From Propionibacteriaceae bacterium (GTDB lineage Bacteria > Actinomycetota > Actinomycetes > Propionibacteriales > Propionibacteriaceae), in contig JAJTCL010000034.1 in NCBI GenBank assembly GCA_021323255.1, positions 1 to 13,218 on the forward strand: a stretch of 13,218 nucleotides of DNA, read 5' to 3'. Within the stretch, counting starts at the first letter, position 1, and each line of letters starts with the position of its first letter. The position numbers and the translations under genes were made by a program. The notes beneath the pieces were generated by a model that was given only the letters and a program-made list of their open reading frames with translations, was not told where the DNA came from and made no database searches. Shown piece by piece: positions 1 to 7,139 of this stretch.

Positions 1-929
1 AGGGGGCGTTCTTGTCGCGCGCCGAGGTCGGTCGTCGTGGGCTAGTGACCTCGACGGTGGAACACCATGCGGTCCTGGATTCGGTGGCGTGGCTTGAGCA
101 GTCGGGCTCAGCTGAGATCGGCTATGTTCCAGTCGACCCAACCGGTCGAGTTGATCTATCCGCTCTTGCGGGCATGGTCGATACGCGAACCGCGCTCGTT
201 TCAGTGATGTGGGCGAACAATGAGGTCGGCACGCTGCAGCCAGTCCGCCAGATCGCCACGATCGCCAGCGAACACGGCGCGCTGTCACACAGCGACGCCG
301 TCCAGGCCGTCGGCCACGTCGAGCTCGACTTCGCGGCGAGCGGGCTCGACCTAATGAGCTTCACCGCACACAAGCTTGGCGGACCGTATGGGATCGGTGC
401 CTTGTTGGCCCGTCGCGATCTTCGGTTGGCCCCGATCCTGCATGGCGGCGGTCAGGAGCGTGACGTTCGCTCCGGCACTCTCGATGTCGCCGCCACAGCC
501 GGTTTCGCGGCCGCGCTCGAGGTCGCCACCAAGAAACGGGCGGACGAGGAGGAACGGATAAATCGGCTCCGCACCGAGCTCGTCAACGCTGTGCTGGCAG
601 CCGTCCCCTGGGCAGTCGTGTACGGCCCAACTGCGAAAGGCGATCGTCTCCCGGGCATTGCCAATATTGGATTCCCAGGTTGTTCGGCCGACGCCATCTT
701 GATGCTGCTCGATGCCGCAGGGATTGACTGTGCGACAGGCGCGGCGTGCTCAGCGGGGGTATCGCAGCCGAGCCATGTGCTGATGGCGATGGGCTGCAGC
801 GAAGCCGATGCACGCTCGGCGCTCAGGTTCTCACTTGGCCATTCCTCCACTCTCGCCGACGTAGGAAGGCTAGCGGCGGCCCTGCCCGAGGTAGTTCGGC
901 GTGCGAAGGCGGCGGCCGCGTACACCTGA
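1..929 (+). CDS. Cysteine desulfurase (NifS/IscS class), 5' end outside window
   Basis: This PLP enzyme takes sulfur from L-cysteine as a persulfide, leaving alanine, and passes it on for tRNA thiolation and Fe-S assembly. The reading frame is open from base 3, so the TTG at 12 is not the true start; about 85-90 N-terminal residues are missing compared with the usual length of roughly 390. Visible family marks are the EHHAVLD segment, whose His stacks on PLP, the HSDAVQAVG segment with the PLP-binding Asp, the Schiff-base Lys in AHKLGGPYG (codon at 372), and the persulfide Cys in GAACSAG (codon at 747). Family assignment is firm. The choice between iscS-like and nifS-like is not, so no symbol is given. 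It lies 286 bp upstream of mnmA on the same strand, which suggests it is the sulfur donor for MnmA. Confidence 0.93.
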   Translation, partial: GAFLSRAEVGRRGLVTSTVEHHAVLDSVAWLEQSGSAEIGYVPVDPTGRVDLSALAGMVDTRTALVSVMWANNEVGTLQPVRQIATIASEHGALSHSDAVQAVGHVELDFAASGLDLMSFTAHKLGGPYGIGALLARRDLRLAPILHGGGQERDVRSGTLDVAATAGFAAALEVATKKRADEEERINRLRTELVNAVLAAVPWAVVYGPTAKGDRLPGIANIGFPGCSADAILMLLDAAGIDCATGAACSAGVSQPSHVLMAMGCSEADARSALRFSLGHSSTLADVGRLAAALPEVVRRAKAAAAYT

Positions 930-1215
930 GGTGCTGTTTGATTGCGGATCGCGCTGGAAGTCGTCTACGTCGTCCTCGCTCGCCGATGAGAAGCGTGTCG
1001 GCTCGCTCGGTGCACATTGCTCGCTCCGCTCGCTGAGGCTGGCGCTTGGTAGCCGCTGCCTTCCTCACTCACTCGCAGGCGAAAGACGTGCCTGCTCGCT
1101 CGCTCGTCCAGGACAGCGGCGCGCCAGCCTGCTCAGCACGGCGGCTCGCGACCCGGGTTGGAGGCACTCCTGGCCCGTGACAGACTTGCGGCTGGCCAAG
1201 AGGGGAAGGACACCG
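930..1215. repeat. Intergenic region rich in GCTCGCT words
   Basis: This 286-bp gap separates the cysteine desulfurase from mnmA. Its middle part repeats variants of GCTCGCT: at 976-982, 1001-1009, 1019-1034 (a near palindrome-like GCTCGCTCCGCTCGCT) and 1094-1106 (GCTCGCTCGCTCG), with a related CTCACTCACTCGC at 1064-1076. The frame of mnmA is open through the gap back to base 901. The peptide it would encode is a low-complexity run of Ser, Arg and Leu with no recognisable domain, so I read the gap as non-coding. I see no convincing promoter or terminator in it. The word family may be a dispersed intergenic repeat of this genome, but one window cannot show that. Confidence 0.5.
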
Positions 1216-2289
1216 ATGAAAGTACTGGCCGCGATGTCGGGTGGCGTCGACTCTGCGGTAGCCGCAGCACGAGCAGTCGAGGCCGGACACGATGTCACCG
1301 GGGTGCATCTGGCGCTGTCGAAGAACCCGCAAACCTATCGCTCGGGCGCACGTGGCTGCTGCTCCAAAGAAGATGCCCACGATGCTCGGCGGGCCGCGGA
1401 TGTACTGGGAATCCCGTTTTACGTATGGGATTTGTCCGATCGCTTCGCGGCTGAGGTGGTCGAGGACTTCGTCGCAGAGTATGCGGCTGGGCATACCCCG
1501 AACCCCTGTCTACGCTGCAACGAGACGATCAAGTTCGCAGCGGTGTTGAATCGCGGCGTCGCTCTGGGTTTCGATGCCGTCTGCACCGGTCACTACGCCC
1601 GACTCATCAGTACCGGTGATCAGGTAGAGCTGCATCGAGCCATGGACGCCGCCAAAGATCAGTCGTACGTGCTGGGGGTGCTCAACCAAGATCAACTTCG
1701 CCGGTCATACTTCCCGCTCGGCTCCACGCTGAAGACCGACGCACGCTCCGAGGCTCGGACTCGCGGCCTGGCCGTCGCCGATAAGCCTGACAGTCACGAC
1801 ATCTGCTTCATTCCCAACGGGGACACAGCCGGATTTTTGGAGCAGCGGCTCGGCCACCGGCCCGGCAAGATCGTGGACATGGCAGGCGCAAAGGTCGGCG
1901 AGCACGCCGGTTCGCATCGGTTTACCGTTGGCCAACGACGGGGCCTGCACCTTGGGCAGCCAGCACCCGACGGCCAGCCGCGCTTCGTATTGGCAATTAC
2001 ACCCACGACCAACACCATCACGGTGGGACCCCGCGACGCGCTGGCTGTCAGCATGATCAGCGCCATCCGTCCCACCTGGACCGGTCAGCACCCGGGCGCG
2101 GAATGGGCTGGCGAGGTACAGGTTCGAGCTCACGGACTTGCCATGCCGGCCACCGTTCGGGTACACGACGACGGCTTGCACGTGGTCTTGGACTCATCCG
2201 CCGCTGGTGTCGCCCCGGGCCAGGCGGTGGTTCTCTACGAAGGCTCACGAGTCGTCGGCAGCGCGACCATTTCGGCTACCGAAGCGTGA
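1216..2289 (+). CDS. mnmA: tRNA-specific 2-thiouridylase MnmA
   Basis: MnmA activates U34 of tRNAs for Lys, Glu and Gln by adenylation and replaces the C2 oxygen with sulfur. The 357-residue product opens with the PP-loop SGGVDS at residues 8-13, then an actinobacterial-looking GCCSKEDAHDARR segment. NPCLRCN follows at 96-102; Cys101 aligns with the catalytic Cys102 of E. coli. DICFI at 195-199 supplies Cys197, matching E. coli Cys199. GQRRGLHLG lies in the central domain. Where E. coli has Asp99 this protein has Cys98. The ATG at 1216 is chosen because a purine-rich AGGGGAAGGA ends 5 bases before it and the protein then begins exactly at the family N-terminus (MKVLAAMSGG). The last bases overlap the GTG of the next gene, so the two are probably co-transcribed and translationally coupled. 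Confidence 0.96.
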   Translation: MKVLAAMSGGVDSAVAAARAVEAGHDVTGVHLALSKNPQTYRSGARGCCSKEDAHDARRAADVLGIPFYVWDLSDRFAAEVVEDFVAEYAAGHTPNPCLRCNETIKFAAVLNRGVALGFDAVCTGHYARLISTGDQVELHRAMDAAKDQSYVLGVLNQDQLRRSYFPLGSTLKTDARSEARTRGLAVADKPDSHDICFIPNGDTAGFLEQRLGHRPGKIVDMAGAKVGEHAGSHRFTVGQRRGLHLGQPAPDGQPRFVLAITPTTNTITVGPRDALAVSMISAIRPTWTGQHPGAEWAGEVQVRAHGLAMPATVRVHDDGLHVVLDSSAAGVAPGQAVVLYEGSRVVGSATISATEA

Positions 2290-3296
2290 CCAACGCCTCA
2301 TCGACCAGCGAACTGGCGTCGATCCGGACCACGGGCATCGGCTCCTGGCCCGGCAACGACATGGCGGATGCGATCAAGATCGCCTTTGCGGAGTGCCCTG
2401 ATCTCCCTTACCTGCCAGAGCTTCCGGCGCGCGGAGCGTACGCCCAACTGATCGGACGGTCGACCGCGTTCCTCGCCGGGCTGGCTGTTGATCTGCAACC
2501 AGCCGGATGGCGGCTCACCGATGCATCGAGCCGCGATCATCGGCTGGCGATCAGTACCCTGCGCAGTGACCTTGACCTGCTGGAGGAGCACGCTCAGGGA
2601 TACCAGGGAACAGTCAAGCTGTCCGTCGCGGGCCCCTGGACACTAGCGGCCATGATGGAGCGGCCCCGCGGGGATCGGGTGCTTGCAGACTCTGGAGCGC
2701 GGCGCGATCTCAGCCAGTCGCTTGCCGAGGGAACCGCCCAGCTCGCTGCCGACCTGGGCCGGCGGTTGCCTGATATTGAGCTGTTGATCCAGTTCGACGA
2801 GCCAATGCTCCCGGCAGTGCTCGCCGGCGGGATCTCCAATGCGAGCGGCTTGTCGCGGCATCGCGCTATTGAGCCGAGCGAAATCAGCAGCGCCATCATC
2901 CATACCTGCGAGCGGCTGGCACCGACACCTCTTGCGGTGCATTGCTGTGCGGCGGATCCTCCCATCGAACTGCTGCGCCTAGCGGGCGTCTCCGGCGTGC
3001 TTGTCGACATTGACCAGTTGTCCAGCGCGGATTGGGATGCCGTGGGGGCCACCCTCGAAGCCGGACTGTGGATCGGAGTGGGGGCACTGCCAACCGGCCG
3101 TGCGCTCGGTCCCGATCAAGTCGCTCGCCGCGTGCTCCAGCCAGTGCGTGATCTTGGCCTGGAGCCACCGACTGCGGCTCGTATGGTGATCACACCCGCC
3201 TGCGGATTGGCCTCATCGGCCCGGAACGACGCGGTGCACGCGCTTCGAACGCTGCGTTCCGCGGCGCAGATCATCACCGAGCAGCTTGCGGACTAG
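2286..3296 (+). CDS. Short MetE-like protein (cobalamin-independent methionine synthase C-terminal fold)
   Basis: The product is 336 residues, less than half of full MetE, and matches the catalytic-barrel half only. Its substrate is unknown; methyl transfer to a thiol is the family expectation. Recognisable marks are TTGIGSWPG near the N-terminus, QFDEPMLP in the middle, an HCC triplet (His219, Cys221) that fits the HxC zinc motif of MetE (His641, Cys643 in E. coli), and PACGL with Cys306 matching Cys726. The position of the zinc ligand Glu665 appears to be occupied by Asp (241 or 243). The start is the GTG at 2286, which shares bases with the mnmA stop codon. Longer in-frame starts inside mnmA give Arg-rich sequence, and the first internal ATG would remove the GIGSWPG motif. 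It resembles the mycobacterial Rv3015c type in length and in position before ligA. Confidence 0.85.
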   Translation: MTNASSTSELASIRTTGIGSWPGNDMADAIKIAFAECPDLPYLPELPARGAYAQLIGRSTAFLAGLAVDLQPAGWRLTDASSRDHRLAISTLRSDLDLLEEHAQGYQGTVKLSVAGPWTLAAMMERPRGDRVLADSGARRDLSQSLAEGTAQLAADLGRRLPDIELLIQFDEPMLPAVLAGGISNASGLSRHRAIEPSEISSAIIHTCERLAPTPLAVHCCAADPPIELLRLAGVSGVLVDIDQLSSADWDAVGATLEAGLWIGVGALPTGRALGPDQVARRVLQPVRDLGLEPPTAARMVITPACGLASSARNDAVHALRTLRSAAQIITEQLAD

Positions 3297-3379
3297 CTGA
3301 TCGCGAGTTCTCAGGCACGTCGATTCCGGCGACCGCTCTGGGACGCCACGATGTCGGCACCGGGCATTAATGTGCTTAC

Positions 3380-5536
3380 GTGGTGGAAGAGATCTTGCCT
3401 CCGCCGGGAGGCGACGAAGACGTTGTGCCAGCCGGCGATGGAGAAATCGAGCTTTCGGAATCCTTGGCGAAAGCGAGTCAGCAGCACGTAGATCTCAGCG
3501 AACGGCTGAACGATGCCCGGTGGCGCTATCACGTGCTCGACGCCCCGACGATCTCTGACGGTGAGTTCGACGCGATGATGCGCCAGCTCATGGAACTGGA
3601 GGACGCATTTCCCGCTCTCCGTACGCCGGACTCGCCGAGCCAGCAGGTGGGCGGCCCGCCGTCGACCACGTTCAATCCAGTCGAGCACCTGCAGCGACTG
3701 ATGAGCCTGGACAACGCGTTCACCCGGGAGGAGCTGGACCGTTGGGCCCAGCGCGCCATCCGCGAGCTGGGTGAGAAGCGGTTGGAGCAGTCCGGATACC
3801 TCTGCGAGCTCAAGGTGGATGGTCTGGCCATCGACCTGGTGTATCGAGACGGCAGGCTGCTGCGTGCCGCAACCCGAGGCGACGGCCGAGTGGGTGAAGA
3901 CGTCACAGCCAATGTCAAAACGATCAAGGTCATCCCGCATCGACTGTCTGGTGAGGATCTGCCTGAAACGCTCGAGGTGCGTGGTGAGGTGTTCTTTGCA
4001 GTGGCGGAGTTCACCGCCCTCAACGAGTCGCTCGTCTTGGCCGGAAAGGCGCCGTTCGCGAATCCCCGAAATGCAGCCGCTGGCTCGCTGCGGCAGAAGG
4101 ACCCGAAGATCACCGCCTCCCGCAACCTGGGTTTCATGTGCCACGGTATCGGGGTGCTTGACGGCTTCCGCGCCGATCGGCTCTCCGACGCCTACGCCGC
4201 GATGGATCGCTGGGGACTTCCAGTAAGCCCACACCGGAAGCTGGCGCGGAACCTGATTGAGGTGTGGTCCTATATCGAGCACTTCGGTGAGCATCGGCAT
4301 TCGGTGGAGCACGAGATCGACGGCGTCGTGGTGAAGTTGGACGAGCGGGCAGTACAAGATCAGCTCGGCTCGACCTCCCGAGCGCCACGCTGGGCGATCG
4401 CGTACAAGTACCCTCCGGAGGAGGTCACCACCAAGCTCCTCGACATCAACGTCAACGTCGGGCGTACGGGCCGGGTGACGCCTTTTGGTGTTATGGAGCC
4501 AGTCCAGGTCGCCGGGTCGACTGTGGGTATGGCGACGCTTCACAACGCCAGCGAGATTGTCCGCAAGGGGGTGCTGATCGGCGACACGGTGGTGCTTCGG
4601 AAGGCCGGAGACGTCATTCCAGAGATCGTCGGACCGGTCGTCGACCTGCGCGATGGAACCGAGCGGACGTTCGTGATGCCCACCCAATGCCCCGCATGTG
4701 GCACTGAGCTGCGACCGGAGAAAGAAGGCGATGCCGACCTGCGGTGTCCCAACACCAGGTCTTGTCCAGCACAGCTTCGGGAGCGGTTGTTCCACGTGGC
4801 GAGCCGGGATGCTCTCGACATCGAGGTGCTCGGCTACCAGTCGGGACAAGCACTGTTGGATGCCGGCCTGCTGACCGATGAAGGTGACTTGTTCAGCCTG
4901 ACCGAGGAAAAACTCACAGAGACCGACTTTTTTACGACCAAGTCCGGAGCCTTGTCGGCAAATGGCGCGAAGCTCCTGGCCAATCTAGAAGCGGCGAAGA
5001 CCCGGCCGCTGGATAAGTTCTTGGTCGCATTGTCGATTCGGCATATTGGCAAAGGAGTAGCGCCTGATATTGCCGCAGCATTCGGCGATATTGACGCTCT
5101 TGCCAGCGCGACCCCAGAGCAACTTGCACAGGTGGAGGGCATCGGACCGACGCTCGTCACCGCAATCACCGACTGGTTCGCCGAGCCCTGGCATCGCGAC
5201 ATCGTCGCCAAGTGGAAGGCCGCTGGTTGTGTGATGCGAAGCGAGCCCAAGGCGGCACTGGATCAAACGCTCGCCGGCTTGTCAGTTGTGGTCACTGGCT
5301 CCCTGGAGGGATATACCCGCGATTCGGCAGTGGAGGCCATCACGTCTCGCGGCGGCAAGGTAGCTGGCTCCGTCTCAAAGAAGACCAGCTTCGTCGTTGT
5401 CGGTGACTCCCCGGGATCGAAGTACGACAGGGCTGTGGAGCTGAAGGTTCCGGTGCTCAGTGGGGCGGAGGCCTTCGAGGTGCTGCTCGAACACGGCCCC
5501 GAGGCGGCAAGTCAGGTCGCGACTGTGGGGGAGTAG
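3380..5536 (+). CDS. ligA: NAD-dependent DNA ligase LigA
   Basis: LigA seals nicks in replication and repair using NAD+ as the adenylate donor. The full 718-residue product has every expected part. The N-terminal NAD-binding Ia region covers about residues 30-90 (RWRYHVLDAPTISDGEFD). The adenylation motif KVDG has Lys145 as the AMP acceptor. The OB fold follows, with NVGRTGRVTPFG. A four-cysteine zinc finger uses Cys437, 440, 456 and 462. Helix-hairpin-helix repeats lie at about 540-600 (RHIGKG, VEGIGPT), and a BRCT domain at about 628-712. The start is uncertain. An in-frame TAA at 3368 limits it to GTG 3380, GTG 3383 or GTG 3425; the last would give 703 residues and has GGGAGG at 3406-3411, though 13 bases away. 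The gene ends 3 bp from a convergent gene. Confidence 0.97.
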   Translation: MVEEILPPPGGDEDVVPAGDGEIELSESLAKASQQHVDLSERLNDARWRYHVLDAPTISDGEFDAMMRQLMELEDAFPALRTPDSPSQQVGGPPSTTFNPVEHLQRLMSLDNAFTREELDRWAQRAIRELGEKRLEQSGYLCELKVDGLAIDLVYRDGRLLRAATRGDGRVGEDVTANVKTIKVIPHRLSGEDLPETLEVRGEVFFAVAEFTALNESLVLAGKAPFANPRNAAAGSLRQKDPKITASRNLGFMCHGIGVLDGFRADRLSDAYAAMDRWGLPVSPHRKLARNLIEVWSYIEHFGEHRHSVEHEIDGVVVKLDERAVQDQLGSTSRAPRWAIAYKYPPEEVTTKLLDINVNVGRTGRVTPFGVMEPVQVAGSTVGMATLHNASEIVRKGVLIGDTVVLRKAGDVIPEIVGPVVDLRDGTERTFVMPTQCPACGTELRPEKEGDADLRCPNTRSCPAQLRERLFHVASRDALDIEVLGYQSGQALLDAGLLTDEGDLFSLTEEKLTETDFFTTKSGALSANGAKLLANLEAAKTRPLDKFLVALSIRHIGKGVAPDIAAAFGDIDALASATPEQLAQVEGIGPTLVTAITDWFAEPWHRDIVAKWKAAGCVMRSEPKAALDQTLAGLSVVVTGSLEGYTRDSAVEAITSRGGKVAGSVSKKTSFVVVGDSPGSKYDRAVELKVPVLSGAEAFEVLLEHGPEAASQVATVGE

Positions 5537-5539
5537 CGC

Positions 5540-5797
5540 TTACCCCAGCAATGCCTCGAAGAACTGCCGCTCATCGCCGATGCCAAAACCCCAGCTGCCA
5601 GTCATGGCGTAGTAGACGTACCAGCCAAGGAGGAAGATCGCGATCAAGGCGCCGAGCAGCGCGAGGGTGACCCAGATCCGCATCCGCTTCTTCTGTTTGG
5701 TGCTGGGTACCTGGACCGGACCCCATTCGCCGAGTGTTGGTTGCACCCGCGGCGGGGTTGCCCCATGCAGGTTGAGATTGCTGAAGATCCTCGGCAC
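5540..5797 (-). CDS. Small single-pass membrane protein, function unknown
   Basis: I do not recognise this 85-residue protein. It has a hydrophilic, Pro-containing N-terminal part (1-33), a basic patch KQKKRMR (34-40), one strong transmembrane helix at about 42-64, and a short tail of about 20 residues rich in Gly and aromatics ending in RQFFEALLG. The positive-inside rule puts the N-terminus in the cytoplasm. The start is uncertain: GTG at 5797 is preferred because it lies 46 bp after the stop of the VTT-like gene, but no clear ribosome-binding site precedes it. An in-frame TTG at 5911 would add 38 residues and overlap that gene. It is the last gene of a leftward set after the ACT and VTT-like genes, and its stop codon lies 3 bp from the end of ligA. 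Confidence 0.62.
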   Translation of the reverse strand: MPRIFSNLNLHGATPPRVQPTLGEWGPVQVPSTKQKKRMRIWVTLALLGALIAIFLLGWYVYYAMTGSWGFGIGDERQFFEALLG

Positions 5798-5843
5798 CGG
5801 ACCACTGTAGTCGGCGCGCGCTCTTGCGTCCCGCGCGCGAAGC

Positions 5844-6359
5844 TCAGATGAACCAGTCGTGAAGTCCCTGAAAGCCCGACGCCACCAGGAGAAAGCGGCA
5901 CAGCCGGCCAACGAGCACGGTAAGCCCGAACCAAACGGGCTTCATCGTTGTCGCGCCGGCGAGCAGGGCGACAGCGTACAACGGTGGGATACCGACCACG
6001 GCTGCGACCAGGACGATCGGCAATCCCCAGCGTTCCTGCCCGACCAGGTCAAGCAGTTTGGCCATAAAGACGCGAAACCGGGCTCGAACCGGCCCGACCG
6101 GGCGTTGTTTCTGGATCTCTCGCCGATGCTTGACGAAACGCAGTTCCTTTCCCTCACGCACGCCGAAGAAAAGCAACAGTTTTCCGATCGTTTGGCCGAT
6201 GGCAATGCCGATCGCAATGGGAATCGGGCCCATGACGGCTGACATCTGCGAGGCAATGACATATGCCTCGGCATTGACGATTGGAATGACCGCAGACACG
6301 GTTCCGAAACCGATCGAGGTGAGCAATGCGACAAGCTCAGCCCACCGGAAGGTGTCCAC
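5844..6359 (-). CDS. VTT/DedA-like integral membrane protein
   Basis: This 171-residue protein has four or more hydrophobic segments and looks like the VTT (SNARE-associated, YqaA/DedA) superfamily, some members of which move lipids across the membrane. Supporting marks are the first helix region with PIVNAEAYV, the IAIGQTIGKLLLFFGVR segment, a cytoplasmic basic stretch (about 75-100, many Arg and Lys), and the C-terminal WGLPIVLVAAVVGIPPLY and VGRLCRFLL segments, which echo the Pro/Gly- and Arg-marked pattern of that family. The start is GTG at 6359; upstream codons in frame offer no other start before the ACT gene, whose stop lies 32 bp away. No strong ribosome-binding site is visible. Substrate is unknown. 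The superfamily call is moderately sure, the subfamily is not. Confidence 0.72.
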   Translation of the reverse strand: MDTFRWAELVALLTSIGFGTVSAVIPIVNAEAYVIASQMSAVMGPIPIAIGIAIGQTIGKLLLFFGVREGKELRFVKHRREIQKQRPVGPVRARFRVFMAKLLDLVGQERWGLPIVLVAAVVGIPPLYAVALLAGATTMKPVWFGLTVLVGRLCRFLLVASGFQGLHDWFI

Positions 6360-6391
6360 GGGCCGAACGTACCTGAGCCCGAGGGTGGCGC

Positions 6392-7021
6392 CTACTTCAC
6401 GAGCGCGGCGAGATGATGCAAGCGGGTGATTTCGGAGTCGAGAAAGGCGGGTCCACCTAGGCGGCCGATGACGATCATGCGGTCCTGCGTCAGCGGTGTG
6501 ACGACCGCCGTGGTGTCACCCCAGCCAGGACTCCAATCCGCCTCCAGGTCGATGCGGTGAGTGGTGTCGAATGGTGCGAACCTGGCCGCGATCTCCGGGG
6601 TCAGGTCCGGTGCCAGGGTGGTCGAGAAGCTCGAGCGAGGAATTTTCTCTGACACATCGATCAAGGTCGCCCAATGGGAACGAAAGACGACGGGACAGAG
6701 CGAGACGAGCGTTTCCGCGGCGTGCGGCGGATCAGCCGTCATCCGCTCCAGCGCCTCCAAATCGGATTGCAGCCCGCCACCTTCGGGATAGCGCGCGATC
6801 CACTCCACACGGACACCGGCGAGGTTCTGGCAAGCGGTGACGATGGTCTCGGGCAGCTGATTGGGCGGCAGGTCGACGATGAAATCGTCGACGACGCTCC
6901 CGTCAGTGGTCTTCTCCACGATCTGGACAGCATTGATGTCGGCGCCCACACTTCCCATCGCCGTCGCAACGGACCCCAGCGAACCCGGCCGATCCGGCAA
7001 GGTGAGCCGCATCAAAAACAC
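6392..7021 (-). CDS. ACT-domain protein, function unknown
   Basis: The 209-residue product begins with one ACT domain, the small ligand-binding fold that often senses amino acids: DRPGSLGSVATAM at about 10-22, then GADINAVQIVE and VVDDFIVDLP, through about residue 75. The remaining 130 residues have no motif that I recognise; they include a possible second alpha/beta unit ending in DRMIVIGRLGGPAF. No enzyme domain is attached, so a binding or regulatory role is an inference. It resembles the ACT protein next to ligA in mycobacteria (Rv3013), which is likewise encoded on the strand opposite ligA. The start is GTG at 7021, preceded by GGGAAA on the minus strand (7036-7031) with a 9-base spacer; an ATG three codons later is a possible alternative. 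Confidence 0.82.
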   Translation of the reverse strand: MFLMRLTLPDRPGSLGSVATAMGSVGADINAVQIVEKTTDGSVVDDFIVDLPPNQLPETIVTACQNLAGVRVEWIARYPEGGGLQSDLEALERMTADPPHAAETLVSLCPVVFRSHWATLIDVSEKIPRSSFSTTLAPDLTPEIAARFAPFDTTHRIDLEADWSPGWGDTTAVVTPLTQDRMIVIGRLGGPAFLDSEITRLHHLAALVK

Positions 7022-7093
7022 ATGAACATCTTTCCCTACCGCGATTACCGCAGTGTTTCGGGTCGATCACGCTCGCCAGCTAACTGCCGAGTT

Positions 7094-7108
7094 CTGAGCC
7101 ATGCTCAG
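7094..7108. promoter_or_regulatory. Perfect inverted repeat in divergent intergenic region
   Basis: CTGAGC-CAT-GCTCAG is a perfect 6-bp inverted repeat with a 3-base centre. It lies in the 118-bp gap between the divergent ACT gene (starting at 7021) and the DUF1015 gene (starting at 7140). The position, 31 bases before the DUF1015 start, suits either a regulator operator or a small hairpin in the leader. I see no clear -10 or -35 box that would fix its role. A 6-bp arm can arise by chance, so the call is tentative. Confidence 0.3.
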
Positions 7109-7139
7109 GTGCCGCACGAAAGCATGGAAGCCTTGAGCC

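Noticed and set aside
901..1215. N-terminal extension of MnmA by about 105 codons
   Set aside because: The frame is open, but the peptide is low-complexity Ser/Arg/Leu, the family N-terminus starts exactly at the ATG at 1216, and that ATG has a good ribosome-binding site.
3311..4849. 512-codon open frame on the minus strand opposite ligA
   Set aside because: It is a shadow of ligA caused by high GC content; the sequence shows no domain, while the plus strand encodes an unmistakable complete ligase.
5798..5911. Longer form of the small membrane protein from a TTG at 5911
   Set aside because: It would overlap the VTT-like gene by 68 bp, lacks a ribosome-binding site, and adds Arg/Ala-rich sequence typical of out-of-frame reading. 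It is kept only as an alternative.
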